The position numbers were made by a program, and so were the translations under genes. A stretch of 64,000 bases of DNA from a virus, in IMG/VR virus record IMGVR_UViG_3300031787_000016, positions 62,001-126,000 of that record; one strand, written 5' to 3'. The notes beneath the pieces were generated by a model that worked only from the letters and a program-made list of their open reading frames with translations, did not search any database and was not told the DNA's origin. Position 1 is the first letter of the stretch; every line of letters starts with the position of its first letter. Positions 24,755 to 32,329 of this stretch are shown in pieces.

Positions 24755-25854
24755 TCTATTTCAATTGGGCGAGGTGGTTGTCCAGATTGTCTTGCAGAAT
24801 TGGCATAGGGGTCGGGAGTAGCTCCACGTTTATATTTCATTGCAGCTACACCAGCGCCAGTACCAATACCACGTTCATCTGCAAAGTCGTTACGTCGTTT
24901 AGTACCATAATCTTTCACTTTTTGATTTAGGTCTTGATATCCTTTAGCTGCTACTTGTTTGCCTTGCTCAGCTTTCTCTCTAATAAATCTGGAGTTACCA
25001 CCAATAGCAGTACCCAGTCCAGTACCGAGCGCATTACCAGCCAAACCATAACCTAACGTCTTGGCGGCTCTATCCCAACCGTTAGTATTGGCTCTTTCTT
25101 CTTCTGTCTCAAAAACTCCAGCGCCCTTAGCTACACCTAATCCTGTACCTATAGCACTACCTATTTGACCCCCTCTTAATGCTCCTCCAATACGAGTAGC
25201 TGCTGCATCGATGGCTGGGCTTACTGTAAATGGTGCGAAATTTGCATCCTGCGAACCGAAGTGAGCGAAATGTTGCATCTGTTTATGTTGCGAAAAGTTT
25301 ATTCTGCTATTATAGCCTGTCATAAATGGCTTACCCAACCAGTGACGAGAGTATGGATTTTTCATCTCGCCTGTATCATATTCAACTTCAATAGGTCTTA
25401 CTGAAGCATTATCCACCAATTTTAGTTGTTTTTTATTTGGGTTTGGTCTAACTACATTGCCTTCATGTATATCCATGTGACCCATACCTTTCTCGTATAG
25501 GCGATTTTGCATACGCCCTACTTGACTACCAATTTTATATTGTTCCTTTGGTGAGATTCCTTCTAGTTTGTCAGGTAATGGCTTACCAGCATAGTCTTGC
25601 GTGTAGGAGGTCATGTTCCCTCGTTCACGGTAGTTTTGCACTGGTGGAACTAACCCTGTCGTAGAGGCTGCTTTACTTGCGTTCTCATATTCTTTCACGC
25701 TGGCGCGTCTGGCTGCTGCTTTATAGTTGGGATTGTCAGGAAGTATGTTGTCGATGCGTACCTTGTTTGTGGCAGGGAAGTGCATTACACGCTTGTCTGA
25801 TGTGAGGAGAAGTGCTTTGGCGTTACGGATACGAGCGAATGAGGAAGTGTTCAT
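24751..25854 (-). CDS. Kinase-like protein with internal MQHFAHF peptide and glycine-zipper tail
   Basis: A 367-residue protein. Residues 118-150 hold what looks like a kinase catalytic loop, GHMDIHEGNVV (126-133), followed by LKLVDNAS (145-151), as in small-molecule or atypical protein kinases. A glycine-rich loop is not clear. The peptide MQHFAHFGSQDANF follows at 193-206, then a glycine-zipper module with the turn FETEEERANT, as in the proteins at 6058-9163. Processing at the peptide would split the kinase from the zipper part. Inferred role: packaged effector. Substrate unknown. Confidence 0.5.
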   Translation of the reverse strand: MNTSSFARIRNAKALLLTSDKRVMHFPATNKVRIDNILPDNPNYKAAARRASVKEYENASKAASTTGLVPPVQNYRERGNMTSYTQDYAGKPLPDKLEGISPKEQYKIGSQVGRMQNRLYEKGMGHMDIHEGNVVRPNPNKKQLKLVDNASVRPIEVEYDTGEMKNPYSRHWLGKPFMTGYNSRINFSQHKQMQHFAHFGSQDANFAPFTVSPAIDAAATRIGGALRGGQIGSAIGTGLGVAKGAGVFETEEERANTNGWDRAAKTLGYGLAGNALGTGLGTAIGGNSRFIREKAEQGKQVAAKGYQDLNQKVKDYGTKRRNDFADERGIGTGAGVAAMKYKRGATPDPYANSARQSGQPPRPIEID

Positions 25855-25858
25855 ATAG

Positions 25859-26215
25859 TTAGAATACTTTGTAGAGGATATCGGGATTCAAAGATAGAAC
25901 TTTTCGGGCTTCCTTGTTTAAGGGTGTGGGGTCGCTGGTACATATATACAATTTAGTATTTTTACCATAGTGGGTGGCGTAAGTTCTCAACTGACCCACT
26001 GCATTTTTGATTGAATTGCTGTCTCCATAACGTTTACACTCGATAATGTAGTTGGTAATTTCCCCGTTTGGTTTGTACTCTTTGACCAAAATATCGATAC
26101 GACCAGTTGGCACGACCACTTCTTGTTGGACAACAAATCCGCTTGCTCTCATGAAACTCGCCACTTTCTCTCTGGTAACTTTTTCGAGGGGGACTTTAGT
26201 TTTTTTACTTGACAT
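25859..26215 (-). CDS. PD-(D/E)XK-like nuclease, paralogue A
   Basis: About 118 residues from the ATG at 26215, chosen because the paralogue at 27088-27435 begins at the same point of the alignment; an upstream ATG at 26281 would add 22. The core is RIDILVKEYKPNGEITNYII then ECKRYGDSNSIKNAVGQL, giving the D...E-x-K active-site pattern of restriction-like nucleases. It lies 4 bases from the kinase-like gene, within the group of suspected packaged proteins. Substrate unknown. Confidence 0.6.
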   Translation of the reverse strand: MSSKKTKVPLEKVTREKVASFMRASGFVVQQEVVVPTGRIDILVKEYKPNGEITNYIIECKRYGDSNSIKNAVGQLRTYATHYGKNTKLYICTSDPTPLNKEARKVLSLNPDILYKVF

Positions 26216-26317
26216 TTTGACCAAGTAGTGTGGCTTGCTTTTGTCGTGTGAATGACTTACGAGCGCTGTTGCTGAAGTCACTCACTACGTTCGTTGGCAG
26301 AAAAGAAGTAAAGTGCA

Positions 26318-27064
26318 TCATCTTGGCATTAGTCCTGTTTGTCTATATTGGTTGAGTCGGTCTTCCCTTGCGCTCAAGTCTCTAGTCCAGTCAAATTGCT
26401 TGCTGTAATTTTTTCTGTCTTCGAGCTTAGCCCTTAAGCGTTGACCAGCACTGGCATTAGGCTGCAATTTCTCGGTCGCTAGTTTGGGTAGTCGCTCTTT
26501 CATTGCTGCACGTATTCTGCTATCGCGTTGTGCTGTGTCGAGATAGATGTTGCGAAACTCTTCATTGCTGCTGGTTGGTAGGAATGTCATGCTAATAGCC
26601 TCAGCAGCTAACCTATCTGCTGGCTTAGCTTTCTTGCGTATGTAAGGCATCACAGCGTCGAACTTGGTGTTAGGTAGTAACTCCATAGTATCTACGGGTA
26701 ATCTGCTGCGGTAGCTGGGGAAAGTACCTACATCTACCATCTTCTCGATAGTTTCGTTAAGGACATTGCGCCTGTCTCTTGAAATGCTGGGAGATTGTTG
26801 AACTAGCGGCATCATCTTGGTAGCTTGTTGAGGTGAGCCACTAGGAAATAGTGTATTGGGGTCTATGCCTGTTGCTGCTTTGAATATGGGTTTGTCAATG
26901 AGCCTATGCTGAAGTGTATCGTGTAGCTTCAGTGCTGATGGTGTGTTGTCGGATTTGAAGCCGCTTAGTTCTGTCCAGCCGTTAGGTTGCAACTCTGTGA
27001 TTTTCTTTCGGGCTGCATTGATGTTCTTGTCACTGAGGCGGATAAAATTGGCAAAATGTTGCAT
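26318..27064 (-). CDS. Unknown protein with N-terminal MQHFANF peptide
   Basis: A 248-residue soluble, basic, mostly helical protein starting MQHFANFIRLSDKNINAARK. The rest shows no motif I recognise (SGFKSDNTPSALKLHDTLQH, then MVDVGTFPSYRSRLPVDTME). The N-terminal peptide places it with the suspected internal virion proteins. It sits between the two nuclease paralogues, so a nuclease partner or cargo protein is possible. Confidence 0.6.
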   Translation of the reverse strand: MQHFANFIRLSDKNINAARKKITELQPNGWTELSGFKSDNTPSALKLHDTLQHRLIDKPIFKAATGIDPNTLFPSGSPQQATKMMPLVQQSPSISRDRRNVLNETIEKMVDVGTFPSYRSRLPVDTMELLPNTKFDAVMPYIRKKAKPADRLAAEAISMTFLPTSSNEEFRNIYLDTAQRDSRIRAAMKERLPKLATEKLQPNASAGQRLRAKLEDRKNYSKQFDWTRDLSAREDRLNQYRQTGLMPR

Positions 27065-27087
27065 GATTTTATTTATTCTGTATATTA

Positions 27088-27435
27088 CTAGAATACCTTA
27101 TAGAGGATGTCGGGGTTTGCTTGCATTATTCTGAGTGATTCCTGAGACAGAGGTTTTTTACAACTGGTGCAAAAATATAATTGCACTTGAGATTTAGGGA
27201 AGTGCTTAGCGTAGCAGATGAGTTGTCCTATACTATTTTTGATGGCTGTGCTGTCATTTTTTCTTTTACATTCAATTAGGTGATAAATGACTTCACCGCT
27301 TGGTTTATATTCTTTGAGAAGGATATCTATAAAACCGTAGGGGGTCTTGTATTCCATCTGCACAACGTAACCTTGAGATTTAAAGAAATTCGCAACTTTA
27401 TTTCTCGTTTCTTTTTCTAATGGGAGCTTATTCAC
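27088..27435 (-). CDS. PD-(D/E)XK-like nuclease, paralogue B
   Basis: A 115-residue protein clearly related to the gene at 25859-26215: LPLEKETRNKVANFF, FIDILLKEYKPSGE, LIECKRKNDSTAIKNSIGQL, and the identical ending NPDILYKVF. The D and E-x-K active-site residues are kept. The pair suggests a local duplication around the MQHFANF gene. Two paralogues with intact active sites may differ in target. Confidence 0.6.
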   Translation of the reverse strand: MNKLPLEKETRNKVANFFKSQGYVVQMEYKTPYGFIDILLKEYKPSGEVIYHLIECKRKNDSTAIKNSIGQLICYAKHFPKSQVQLYFCTSCKKPLSQESLRIMQANPDILYKVF

Positions 27436-27483
27436 TGATAGACTCCTCTAGTTGGTCATTATTGTTCCAGTATTCGCTTGCCA

Positions 27484-27699
27484 CTAACTTTTAATACGTT
27501 CGATGAGTTCTGCACTGGCATTTTTCTTTTGCAACGCCTTGGGCATAAGGGGCGGCTTTGCGATACTTTTCAGCATCTTCTTGTCAGCTTTTTTGCCCGT
27601 CAGTCCTTTGAGGTCGGTTAGTTTGGGAGGAAAGATGTCAGGCAGCTTGGTCGAGGGCTTCTTGGTTGTAGTGGGGGTGGTGGTGTCGTCAGTGTTCAT
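27484..27699 (-). CDS. Small Lys/Pro/Thr-rich protein
   Basis: A 71-residue protein with a Thr-rich start, then basic and proline-rich text (PDIFPPKLTDLKGLTGKKAD). It is probably disordered. It lies 9 bases downstream of the JAMM gene. No function can be assigned; a small DNA-binding head protein is one guess. Confidence 0.5.
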   Translation of the reverse strand: MNTDDTTTPTTTKKPSTKLPDIFPPKLTDLKGLTGKKADKKMLKSIAKPPLMPKALQKKNASAELIERIKS

Positions 27700-27708
27700 T
27701 TGTTTATA

Positions 27709-28620
27709 TTACTGATTAGTTTTATTGCTAATTACTTTATAGTCTCCGCCAAGATTTTTGACATTTTGCCTGTAATTTCTAAAAGTGTTTAGGAAATCCT
27801 GTCTATCAGTCTCAGCATAAGTTTGGTGATTGGCATCTGAATACATTTTTTCATCTAAATGCTTAGCAATTCTTGAAGAGGGGTGTTTGCTAGTTTTATA
27901 TTGTGTGATATGATTTTGACCAGTTATAGGGTTATTTGCTAAAATCAAAGATGTTGTATTAGGAGTATCGTATCTTTGATTAGCATCCATTTGAAAATCT
28001 CTAGGTGAGGGTGTGACACCTGCAATTGTTTTTGCGTATGGTGGGTGAGTATGGATATTGACCAACGATTTCTTATCTTGTTCTGTGTTTCCACTATAGA
28101 GCTTTATTGAATGACTACCACCTCCCGTTATAGGTGTGGTTTTTAAAGTGACTCTAGGGTCATCTTTATACAATAAAGCTCCATATTCATTTTTAGGGTC
28201 TACGCTGGCTGTCTTTCTTAATTTATCTATGGTTCCCGCCAGCACAGTGTTATCTTGAGGTGTGTTCATGTAACCCTGTCTGTCGATATAGCTGTTGGAT
28301 TTTATGGGGTTAGTACTACCTCTTCTGGCAGTTTGTATTGCATCTACATAACCTATCCTATCATTTAAAGGGTTTTCAGGTGTAAATTTTTCAGTTGCTG
28401 TGTAGGTTGCAGGTGTAGCAGGTTTCTTAGGGTTAAGGAAGGATAGAAGTCCTTTGTATTTAGGGGGAGGTGTAGGCACTTCTCTTGTAACTGTTCGCCT
28501 TTGTTCTTTAGGTACTGGCGCACCTTCCTTGACATTACCTAGACCACCAAGCAGGGTAGCTTGTTTTGTTCTTGTAAATGTTTTTCTAGCTGCGTTACTA
28601 AAATCTGCGAAGTGTTGCAT
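27709..28620 (-). CDS. JAMM/MPN-type metalloprotease with N-terminal MQHFADF peptide
   Basis: A 303-residue protein from the ATG at 28620, which opens MQHFADFSNAARKTF. The middle is proline-rich. Near residues 188-208 it has NIHTHPPYAKTIAGVTPSPR followed by D, the H-x-H...S-x-x-D zinc site of the JAMM family. Such domains cut isopeptide or peptide bonds, and some phage copies occur in tail or injected proteins. Here the shared peptide suggests packaging in the head. Confidence 0.65.
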   Translation of the reverse strand: MQHFADFSNAARKTFTRTKQATLLGGLGNVKEGAPVPKEQRRTVTREVPTPPPKYKGLLSFLNPKKPATPATYTATEKFTPENPLNDRIGYVDAIQTARRGSTNPIKSNSYIDRQGYMNTPQDNTVLAGTIDKLRKTASVDPKNEYGALLYKDDPRVTLKTTPITGGGSHSIKLYSGNTEQDKKSLVNIHTHPPYAKTIAGVTPSPRDFQMDANQRYDTPNTTSLILANNPITGQNHITQYKTSKHPSSRIAKHLDEKMYSDANHQTYAETDRQDFLNTFRNYRQNVKNLGGDYKVISNKTNQ

Positions 28621-28631
28621 AAGGGTGTTAG

Positions 28632-28742
28632 TTAGAACAAGTGTCTCCAATGTTTATTGTATCGCACTCGACTATGTAGGCGGGAGTCGGGGTATAGAAC
28701 TTGCGGATTACTACTTAGGGTCGCTAATATTAGCTTTTTCAT
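28632..28742 (-). CDS. Possible 36-residue protein
   Basis: An ATG at 28742 opens a 36-residue frame (MKKLILATLSSNPQVLYPDS then a basic end) that fills the gap between its neighbours. No clear ribosome binding site is seen. It could be a small protein or simply a gap. Confidence 0.25.
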   Translation of the reverse strand: MKKLILATLSSNPQVLYPDSRLHSRVRYNKHWRHLF

Positions 28743-28746
28743 ATTT

Positions 28747-29394
28747 TTATTTATTGGTGTACCATAATACTCGGTTAACGTCTGGTTTAGGATTGTATCC
28801 CAATTCTTCAAGCCACACTTTTAGTTTTTGTTCTGTGACATCAGGTAGTTCAGAGAAGATGTCTGCTATGACCTTGAACTTAATTCGCTTAGCTTTTTTA
28901 TGTTGGCTGAAGTATTCGTCCAACTCATTCTGCAATAGTAATTTATAGTCTTGATGCACGTTATCACGTTTGGTTAAGGCTCGGCGCAATCCCTTGAACA
29001 GATTTGCAAAGTGGACATCCTTAGAACCAAAGAAGTCTTCGAGACGTATAGATAACTGCAAAATTACCGAATCACTCTGACCGCATATTTCTCCCCTGTA
29101 AGCCACTTTGTCGCCTATAAGGGTAAAGTCTTCGATAAGGTACTTGTAAGCGTCCATGATGAAGAACATACCTAGCTCTGTGGGTGTTACTGAATTGGTC
29201 TTGTTACTTGCAATAGCTGTTATCAGGGATTTTATTTCTGACAGTTGTTTTTGCATACTTACAACACCACCAAGAAGCACACTGGCTAATGGTTTATCTG
29301 AGTCACTGAAAAGTCCTAAAACCCCTTCTTCATCTGTGGGATTACGCCACAGGCTTTTTTCTAGTTGGGCTACAAGCGCCGAAGTCTCGTCCAT
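28747..29394 (-). CDS. Unknown protein, first minus-strand gene of the left arm
   Basis: A 215-residue soluble, helical protein. The middle has KDVHFANLFKGLRRALTKRD, a phrase resembling the HFANF peptide of the virion set. The end (IADIFSELPDVTEQKLKVWL) looks like a small winged-helix or HTH segment. It starts the minus-strand series next to the repeat-rich switch region, so a regulatory or early structural role is possible. Confidence 0.6.
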   Translation of the reverse strand: MDETSALVAQLEKSLWRNPTDEEGVLGLFSDSDKPLASVLLGGVVSMQKQLSEIKSLITAIASNKTNSVTPTELGMFFIMDAYKYLIEDFTLIGDKVAYRGEICGQSDSVILQLSIRLEDFFGSKDVHFANLFKGLRRALTKRDNVHQDYKLLLQNELDEYFSQHKKAKRIKFKVIADIFSELPDVTEQKLKVWLEELGYNPKPDVNRVLWYTNK

Positions 29395-29458
29395 ATTTAT
29401 TTAAGTAGCTTACTATTATTATATTAGCATACCTGTTAGCAGTATTTTTGCGATTATG

Positions 29459-29587
29459 TTGCTAATCAAATAGGGCAGTTTCATAATTGTTTGGGTTAGT
29501 TATGAAGAATTTGCTAATCGAATAAGCTGTTTTGCTAATCGATGTTGAGGCTGAAACCCTTACACAGTCGAGTTGCTAATCGAATAA
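29459..29587. repeat. Four direct TTGCTAATC repeats
   Basis: Copies start at 29459, 29511, 29532 and 29573. Copies two and four match over 15 bases (TTGCTAATCGAATAA), one varies after TTGCTAATC, and the third ends in GATG. Spacing is 52, 21 and 41 bases. They resemble iterons or operator sites. Confidence 0.7.
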
Positions 29588-29793
29588 ACTTAACCTATAT
29601 ACTTCTACTTCTTCTTCTGGAGGACAATCTTTGTGCATTTCACTGTATGTATGAATGTTCGAGTACTATCAAACAATGCTGTGATGGCGCAAACTCGTTG
29701 GTATATGTGTAGATGATTGCAGTTGCAACTATATGTTAGTGTCAGATTTACACTTAGTCGAAGCAAGTGGGGCATATTATTTCTCTCGTATAA

Positions 29794-29811
29794 TTCTCGT
29801 ATATACGAGAA
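29794..29811. promoter_or_regulatory. 18-bp perfect palindrome
   Basis: TTCTCGTATATACGAGAA reads the same on both strands. A half site, TCTCGTATAA, lies just upstream. This is what a dimeric repressor operator or a recombination site looks like. Confidence 0.6.
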
Positions 29812-30016
29812 GCACACGAACAAATCCGTTCTATCTCTCGCACAAACTTCACATTCTATCTCTTAACTCATCTACTTCCCTAAGACAAATATCAGCTTAT
29901 TCGTTTATATATCAGCATCAGATTGTATTATATGATACCGTATAACGTGTATATCCTACTGTATAATCATTTGAGATGATTGATATTAAATCACTCATCC
30001 TTTTAGATTATTATAT

Positions 30017-30358
30017 ATGTTTCACTCTAATGATTATTTAACGATACTTACTATATGCAATTTGTTGCATAGCTCTAAAATCGATTTTAAGACTAGCAAA
30101 ATTGCTAGGGTACAAATACTCCTGAATGTATGTAAACAAGTCTTACAGGTCAATCTAGAGGTAGCTGCTAAGCATATATACATCTCTAGCGAATACACAT
30201 ACAAGCATAGAAATACATACACGCTATATTATGTTAATACGAAAATTGCAGGACTAAAAAGAATTTTCAAACTTTTTTCTCTATACACTGTAAGACTTTT
30301 AACCACTTTTATCCGTTTACATACTGCGAGGGGGCTTTACATTCTAGAGATAACCTGA
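30017..30358 (+). CDS. Possible basic protein in the switch region
   Basis: A 113-residue open frame starting ATG at 30017, basic and hydrophobic (TSKIARVQILLNVCKQVLQV, then HKHRNTYTLYYVNTKIAGL-type text). It is the only frame of this size in the region and could be a regulator, but composition follows the local AT richness, there is no clear ribosome binding site and I recognise no family. Confidence 0.3.
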   Translation: MFHSNDYLTILTICNLLHSSKIDFKTSKIARVQILLNVCKQVLQVNLEVAAKHIYISSEYTYKHRNTYTLYYVNTKIAGLKRIFKLFSLYTVRLLTTFIRLHTARGLYILEIT

Positions 30359-30680
30359 TAACTTAATTTACATGAGATACGAGATAAGCAAAGCAAGCGG
30401 TAAGACGCAAGCCAAGCGGTCGCATCTCTAGTACCTTGAAAATTGAATACACATAATTCCGACAGTTGAAAAATGCTGTATGCCTGTAAAGGGCTGTAAG
30501 GGCGTGTCGTGATGATAGCAAGTCACTAAGATATAACACTTAAGCATAAAAGCTATGATTCTAAAGTAATTTAAGATATCTTTAGATAGCGGTTAGTTTG
30601 ATAGAGTACTGAAACTATCAGCGCTTGTAATACTGATTAGGGCGCTATAACAAAACACTGCGATGACCTTAAATAATCGC
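30359..30680. other. Leader region before the small plus-strand genes
   Basis: No gene. It holds several short hairpins and the AGCAAGCGGT / AGCCAAGCGGT repeat near 30385-30420. It probably carries the first plus-strand promoters and long leaders. Confidence 0.4.
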
Positions 30681-30934
30681 GTTACTTCTTTCTGTATTCC
30701 TTACTGCGATGTAATTCACTCGCTACTATAAGGAAAATAAGATAATGACTGAACAAAAACGAATTGAACTAACCAGAAAATTAGCTCAAGAGAGATTAGA
30801 AACCGCTATAGAGTATGCAAAATACTTAGCGGATAAATTCGGTATATACAATCAAGATTATTGGGATAACTACGATACGATACAAAGTATGTAAAATCAA
30901 CTACATCGCAGCAAAGAGTATGGAAAGAAGTAAC
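30681..30934. repeat. 33-bp inverted repeat around a 49-residue gene
   Basis: The left arm at 30681-30713 starts GTTACTTCTTTC and ends CTGCGATGTA. The right arm at 30902-30934 is its reverse complement with about six transitions. As RNA, most of these differences give G-U pairs, so the arms can form a long stem with two mismatches enclosing the whole gene. Confidence 0.75.
30745..30894 (+). CDS. 49-residue helical protein enclosed by the inverted repeat
   Basis: ATG at 30745 preceded by AAGGAAAATAAG. The protein is charged and helical (TEQKRIELTRKLAQERLETA) with a Tyr-rich end. It has the same general look as the next small protein at 31130-31294. No known family. The surrounding stem may control its expression. 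Confidence 0.55.
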   Translation: MTEQKRIELTRKLAQERLETAIEYAKYLADKFGIYNQDYWDNYDTIQSM

Positions 30935-31002
30935 TGAGACAAAAACTACTTAACCACGACTGTTCAGGCAAGCTATAGGCTATATAGCTGTAATACTGCT
31001 AG

Positions 31003-31024
31003 AGATTCTACAATTTTAGAATCT
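31003..31024 (+). promoter_or_regulatory. Hairpins between the two small genes
   Basis: AGATTCTA (31003-31010) and TAGAATCT (31017-31024) form a perfect 8-bp hairpin. A second perfect 7-bp hairpin, AGCTATA / TATAGCT, lies at 30971-30989. They follow the inverted repeat and may be terminators or processing sites. Confidence 0.5.
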
Positions 31025-31053
31025 ATTACTATCCTTGCTACTGTAACTTGGTT

Positions 31054-31331
31054 AAGTCTAGTCTAGTCCTAACTGTGCTGTAAAGCTAACTACCGTAAGG
31101 CATCACTTGAAAACATAGGAGATAAGACAATGAGTAATTTAGAAAAATTAAAGCGAATTGAAAAGTTAATATCTGAAATTGACTTTAAGATTAACGAATT
31201 TCCTAATGATGTCTGTAAAAGAGATTCTGAGAAAAGTCTACAGTACGCTAATAGCTATATAAGAATAGCAATCAATCATCTAGAACGATTATAAATAAGC
31301 TGACAGCACAGCTAAGACTAGCACTAGTCCG
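31054..31331. repeat. Second imperfect inverted repeat around a small gene
   Basis: The left arm near 31054-31088 contains CTGTGCTGT, which pairs with ACAGCACAG in the right arm near 31298-31331. Flanking CTAGTC / GACTAG blocks pair as well. The layout repeats that of 30681-30934: long stem arms outside one short gene. Confidence 0.55.
31130..31294 (+). CDS. 54-residue helical protein enclosed by the second inverted repeat
   Basis: ATG at 31130 after a good ribosome binding site (ATAGGAGATAAGACA). The product is charged and helical (SNLEKLKRIEKLISEIDFKI, then SEKSLQYANSYIRIAINHLE), a likely two-helix coiled-coil protein. No family recognised. Confidence 0.6.
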   Translation: MSNLEKLKRIEKLISEIDFKINEFPNDVCKRDSEKSLQYANSYIRIAINHLERL

Positions 31332-31454
31332 TACAAGTGGAAAGCTTGTAACATTATGTAGAGTACCCATAGGGGTTATTTACCCTATACAACTTTTCCA
31401 ATTCCCCCAAAAAAATTCTATCCTTTACGGCTTGCTTTTTAGCAAGATAGAAAA

Positions 31455-31895
31455 ATGTCAAATACTAAGTGCTTGTTGAAAGATATCTACATCCCTCTAA
31501 CTAATGATGAAGGTATTGAAGCTACTTCAATAGTGCTATCTGTGAGATTATCTTACAGTGTTCCTGTAGATTGTTTCCCTTACCCTGATTCTGTAATTTC
31601 TACAAAAGGGTATGATTGTGGTAGGTTTGTTGTCAAAATCAGTGAACTCAATGAAGAAACTTTAGAAAAGCTTAAAGCTAATCTTGCATTCACTGATTTT
31701 TCTAGACATTCTCATGAATGGTACAGGAATGAATTTCCAAAGGTTCTTGGTTACGATACTGAAAAATGTATTATCTGGTATAAAGATGGTACATGGGCAG
31801 AATTGCAAGAGCAACGTACTGATGATGAAGTTGGATATTATGTTTCTGGCTATGATTGGATAGAACACGGTTTAGCTCCTGTTTTCCCTGATTAA
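31455..31895 (+). CDS. Unknown acidic 146-residue protein
   Basis: Starts ATG at 31455, after a hairpin with CTTGC / GCAAG arms. It is acidic and aromatic-rich (VPVDCFPYPDSVISTKGYDC, and the ending YDWIEHGLAPVFPD). No family recognised. First larger gene of the plus-strand accessory block. Confidence 0.6.
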   Translation: MSNTKCLLKDIYIPLTNDEGIEATSIVLSVRLSYSVPVDCFPYPDSVISTKGYDCGRFVVKISELNEETLEKLKANLAFTDFSRHSHEWYRNEFPKVLGYDTEKCIIWYKDGTWAELQEQRTDDEVGYYVSGYDWIEHGLAPVFPD

Positions 31896-31907
31896 TTAAT
31901 ATCTTTC

Positions 31908-31956
31908 CCTACGGTAGCTAATAACTTGGCAACTAGCGTTAGCTATCGTGCGGAGT
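31908..31956 (+). promoter_or_regulatory. Long hairpin leader
   Basis: ACGGTAGCTAA and TTAGCTATCGT pair over 11 positions, with one G-U, around a loop of about 20 bases. GGAGTGAT follows, as it does after the hairpin at 37553-37588. Confidence 0.5.
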
Positions 31957-31996
31957 GATGCTAATAACATTACTTGCTACGCTTTCATCCTACTAA

Positions 31997-32020
31997 GGCT
32001 AGTCTATAAGGCTAGATGAT
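31997..32020 (+). promoter_or_regulatory. GGCTAGTCT...GGCTAGAT leader motif, copy 1
   Basis: GGCTAGTCTATAAGGCTAGA, then TGAT, lies just before the gene at 32024. A near copy lies at 32577-32600 just before the next larger gene. Probable shared translation or promoter signal. Confidence 0.5.
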
Positions 32021-32023
32021 ACG

Positions 32024-32329
32024 ATGCAAACACATCAAGTAACACTCGGTCGCAATGTTGGCGATACAGTTGACGCTATAGACGTTACTAGGGCTGTAGA
32101 CTATTTCGCTCTATGTCTCAAAACACTAGACTGCAATTCTTTCTCGGTCTATGAAGGGAAAGGTTATTGGCAAGGTATACCAGAAAATACAATTCGCTTT
32201 GAAGTGTTTGGTATTACTGACAGCCAAGCAAAACACCTTGCAGGATGGCTTGCTAAGCAATTCCACCAAGAAGCTGTAATGCTTCTTTCTGTGAATTCAC
32301 GCCCCAAATTTATTAGGGGGGATGCGTAA
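32024..32329 (+). CDS. Unknown 101-residue protein
   Basis: Acidic alpha/beta protein (TLGRNVGDTVDAIDVTRAVD, then SVYEGKGYWQGIPENTIRFE). The pattern VFGITDSQAKHLAGWLAKQF suggests a small ferredoxin-like fold. It overlaps the following membrane protein gene by one base. Function unknown. Confidence 0.6.
   Translation: MQTHQVTLGRNVGDTVDAIDVTRAVDYFALCLKTLDCNSFSVYEGKGYWQGIPENTIRFEVFGITDSQAKHLAGWLAKQFHQEAVMLLSVNSRPKFIRGDA

Larger units (their letters stand above)
29395..30016. other. AT-rich intergenic switch region without a clear gene
   Basis: No convincing gene. It holds four TTGCTAATC repeats, an 18-bp palindrome and many short promoter-like AT runs. The direction of transcription changes from minus to plus across it, which makes it a candidate for divergent promoters and a replication origin. 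Confidence 0.6.

Noticed and set aside
29605-29945. Two open frames on either strand of the switch region
   Set aside because: Both are low-complexity readings of AT-rich DNA without ribosome binding sites and they overlap the palindrome.
30961-31030. A tRNA gene with D arm GCTA / TAGC
   Set aside because: The D-like arm and a partial acceptor pairing are present, but no T arm or T loop exists and the anticodon region is a perfect simple hairpin.
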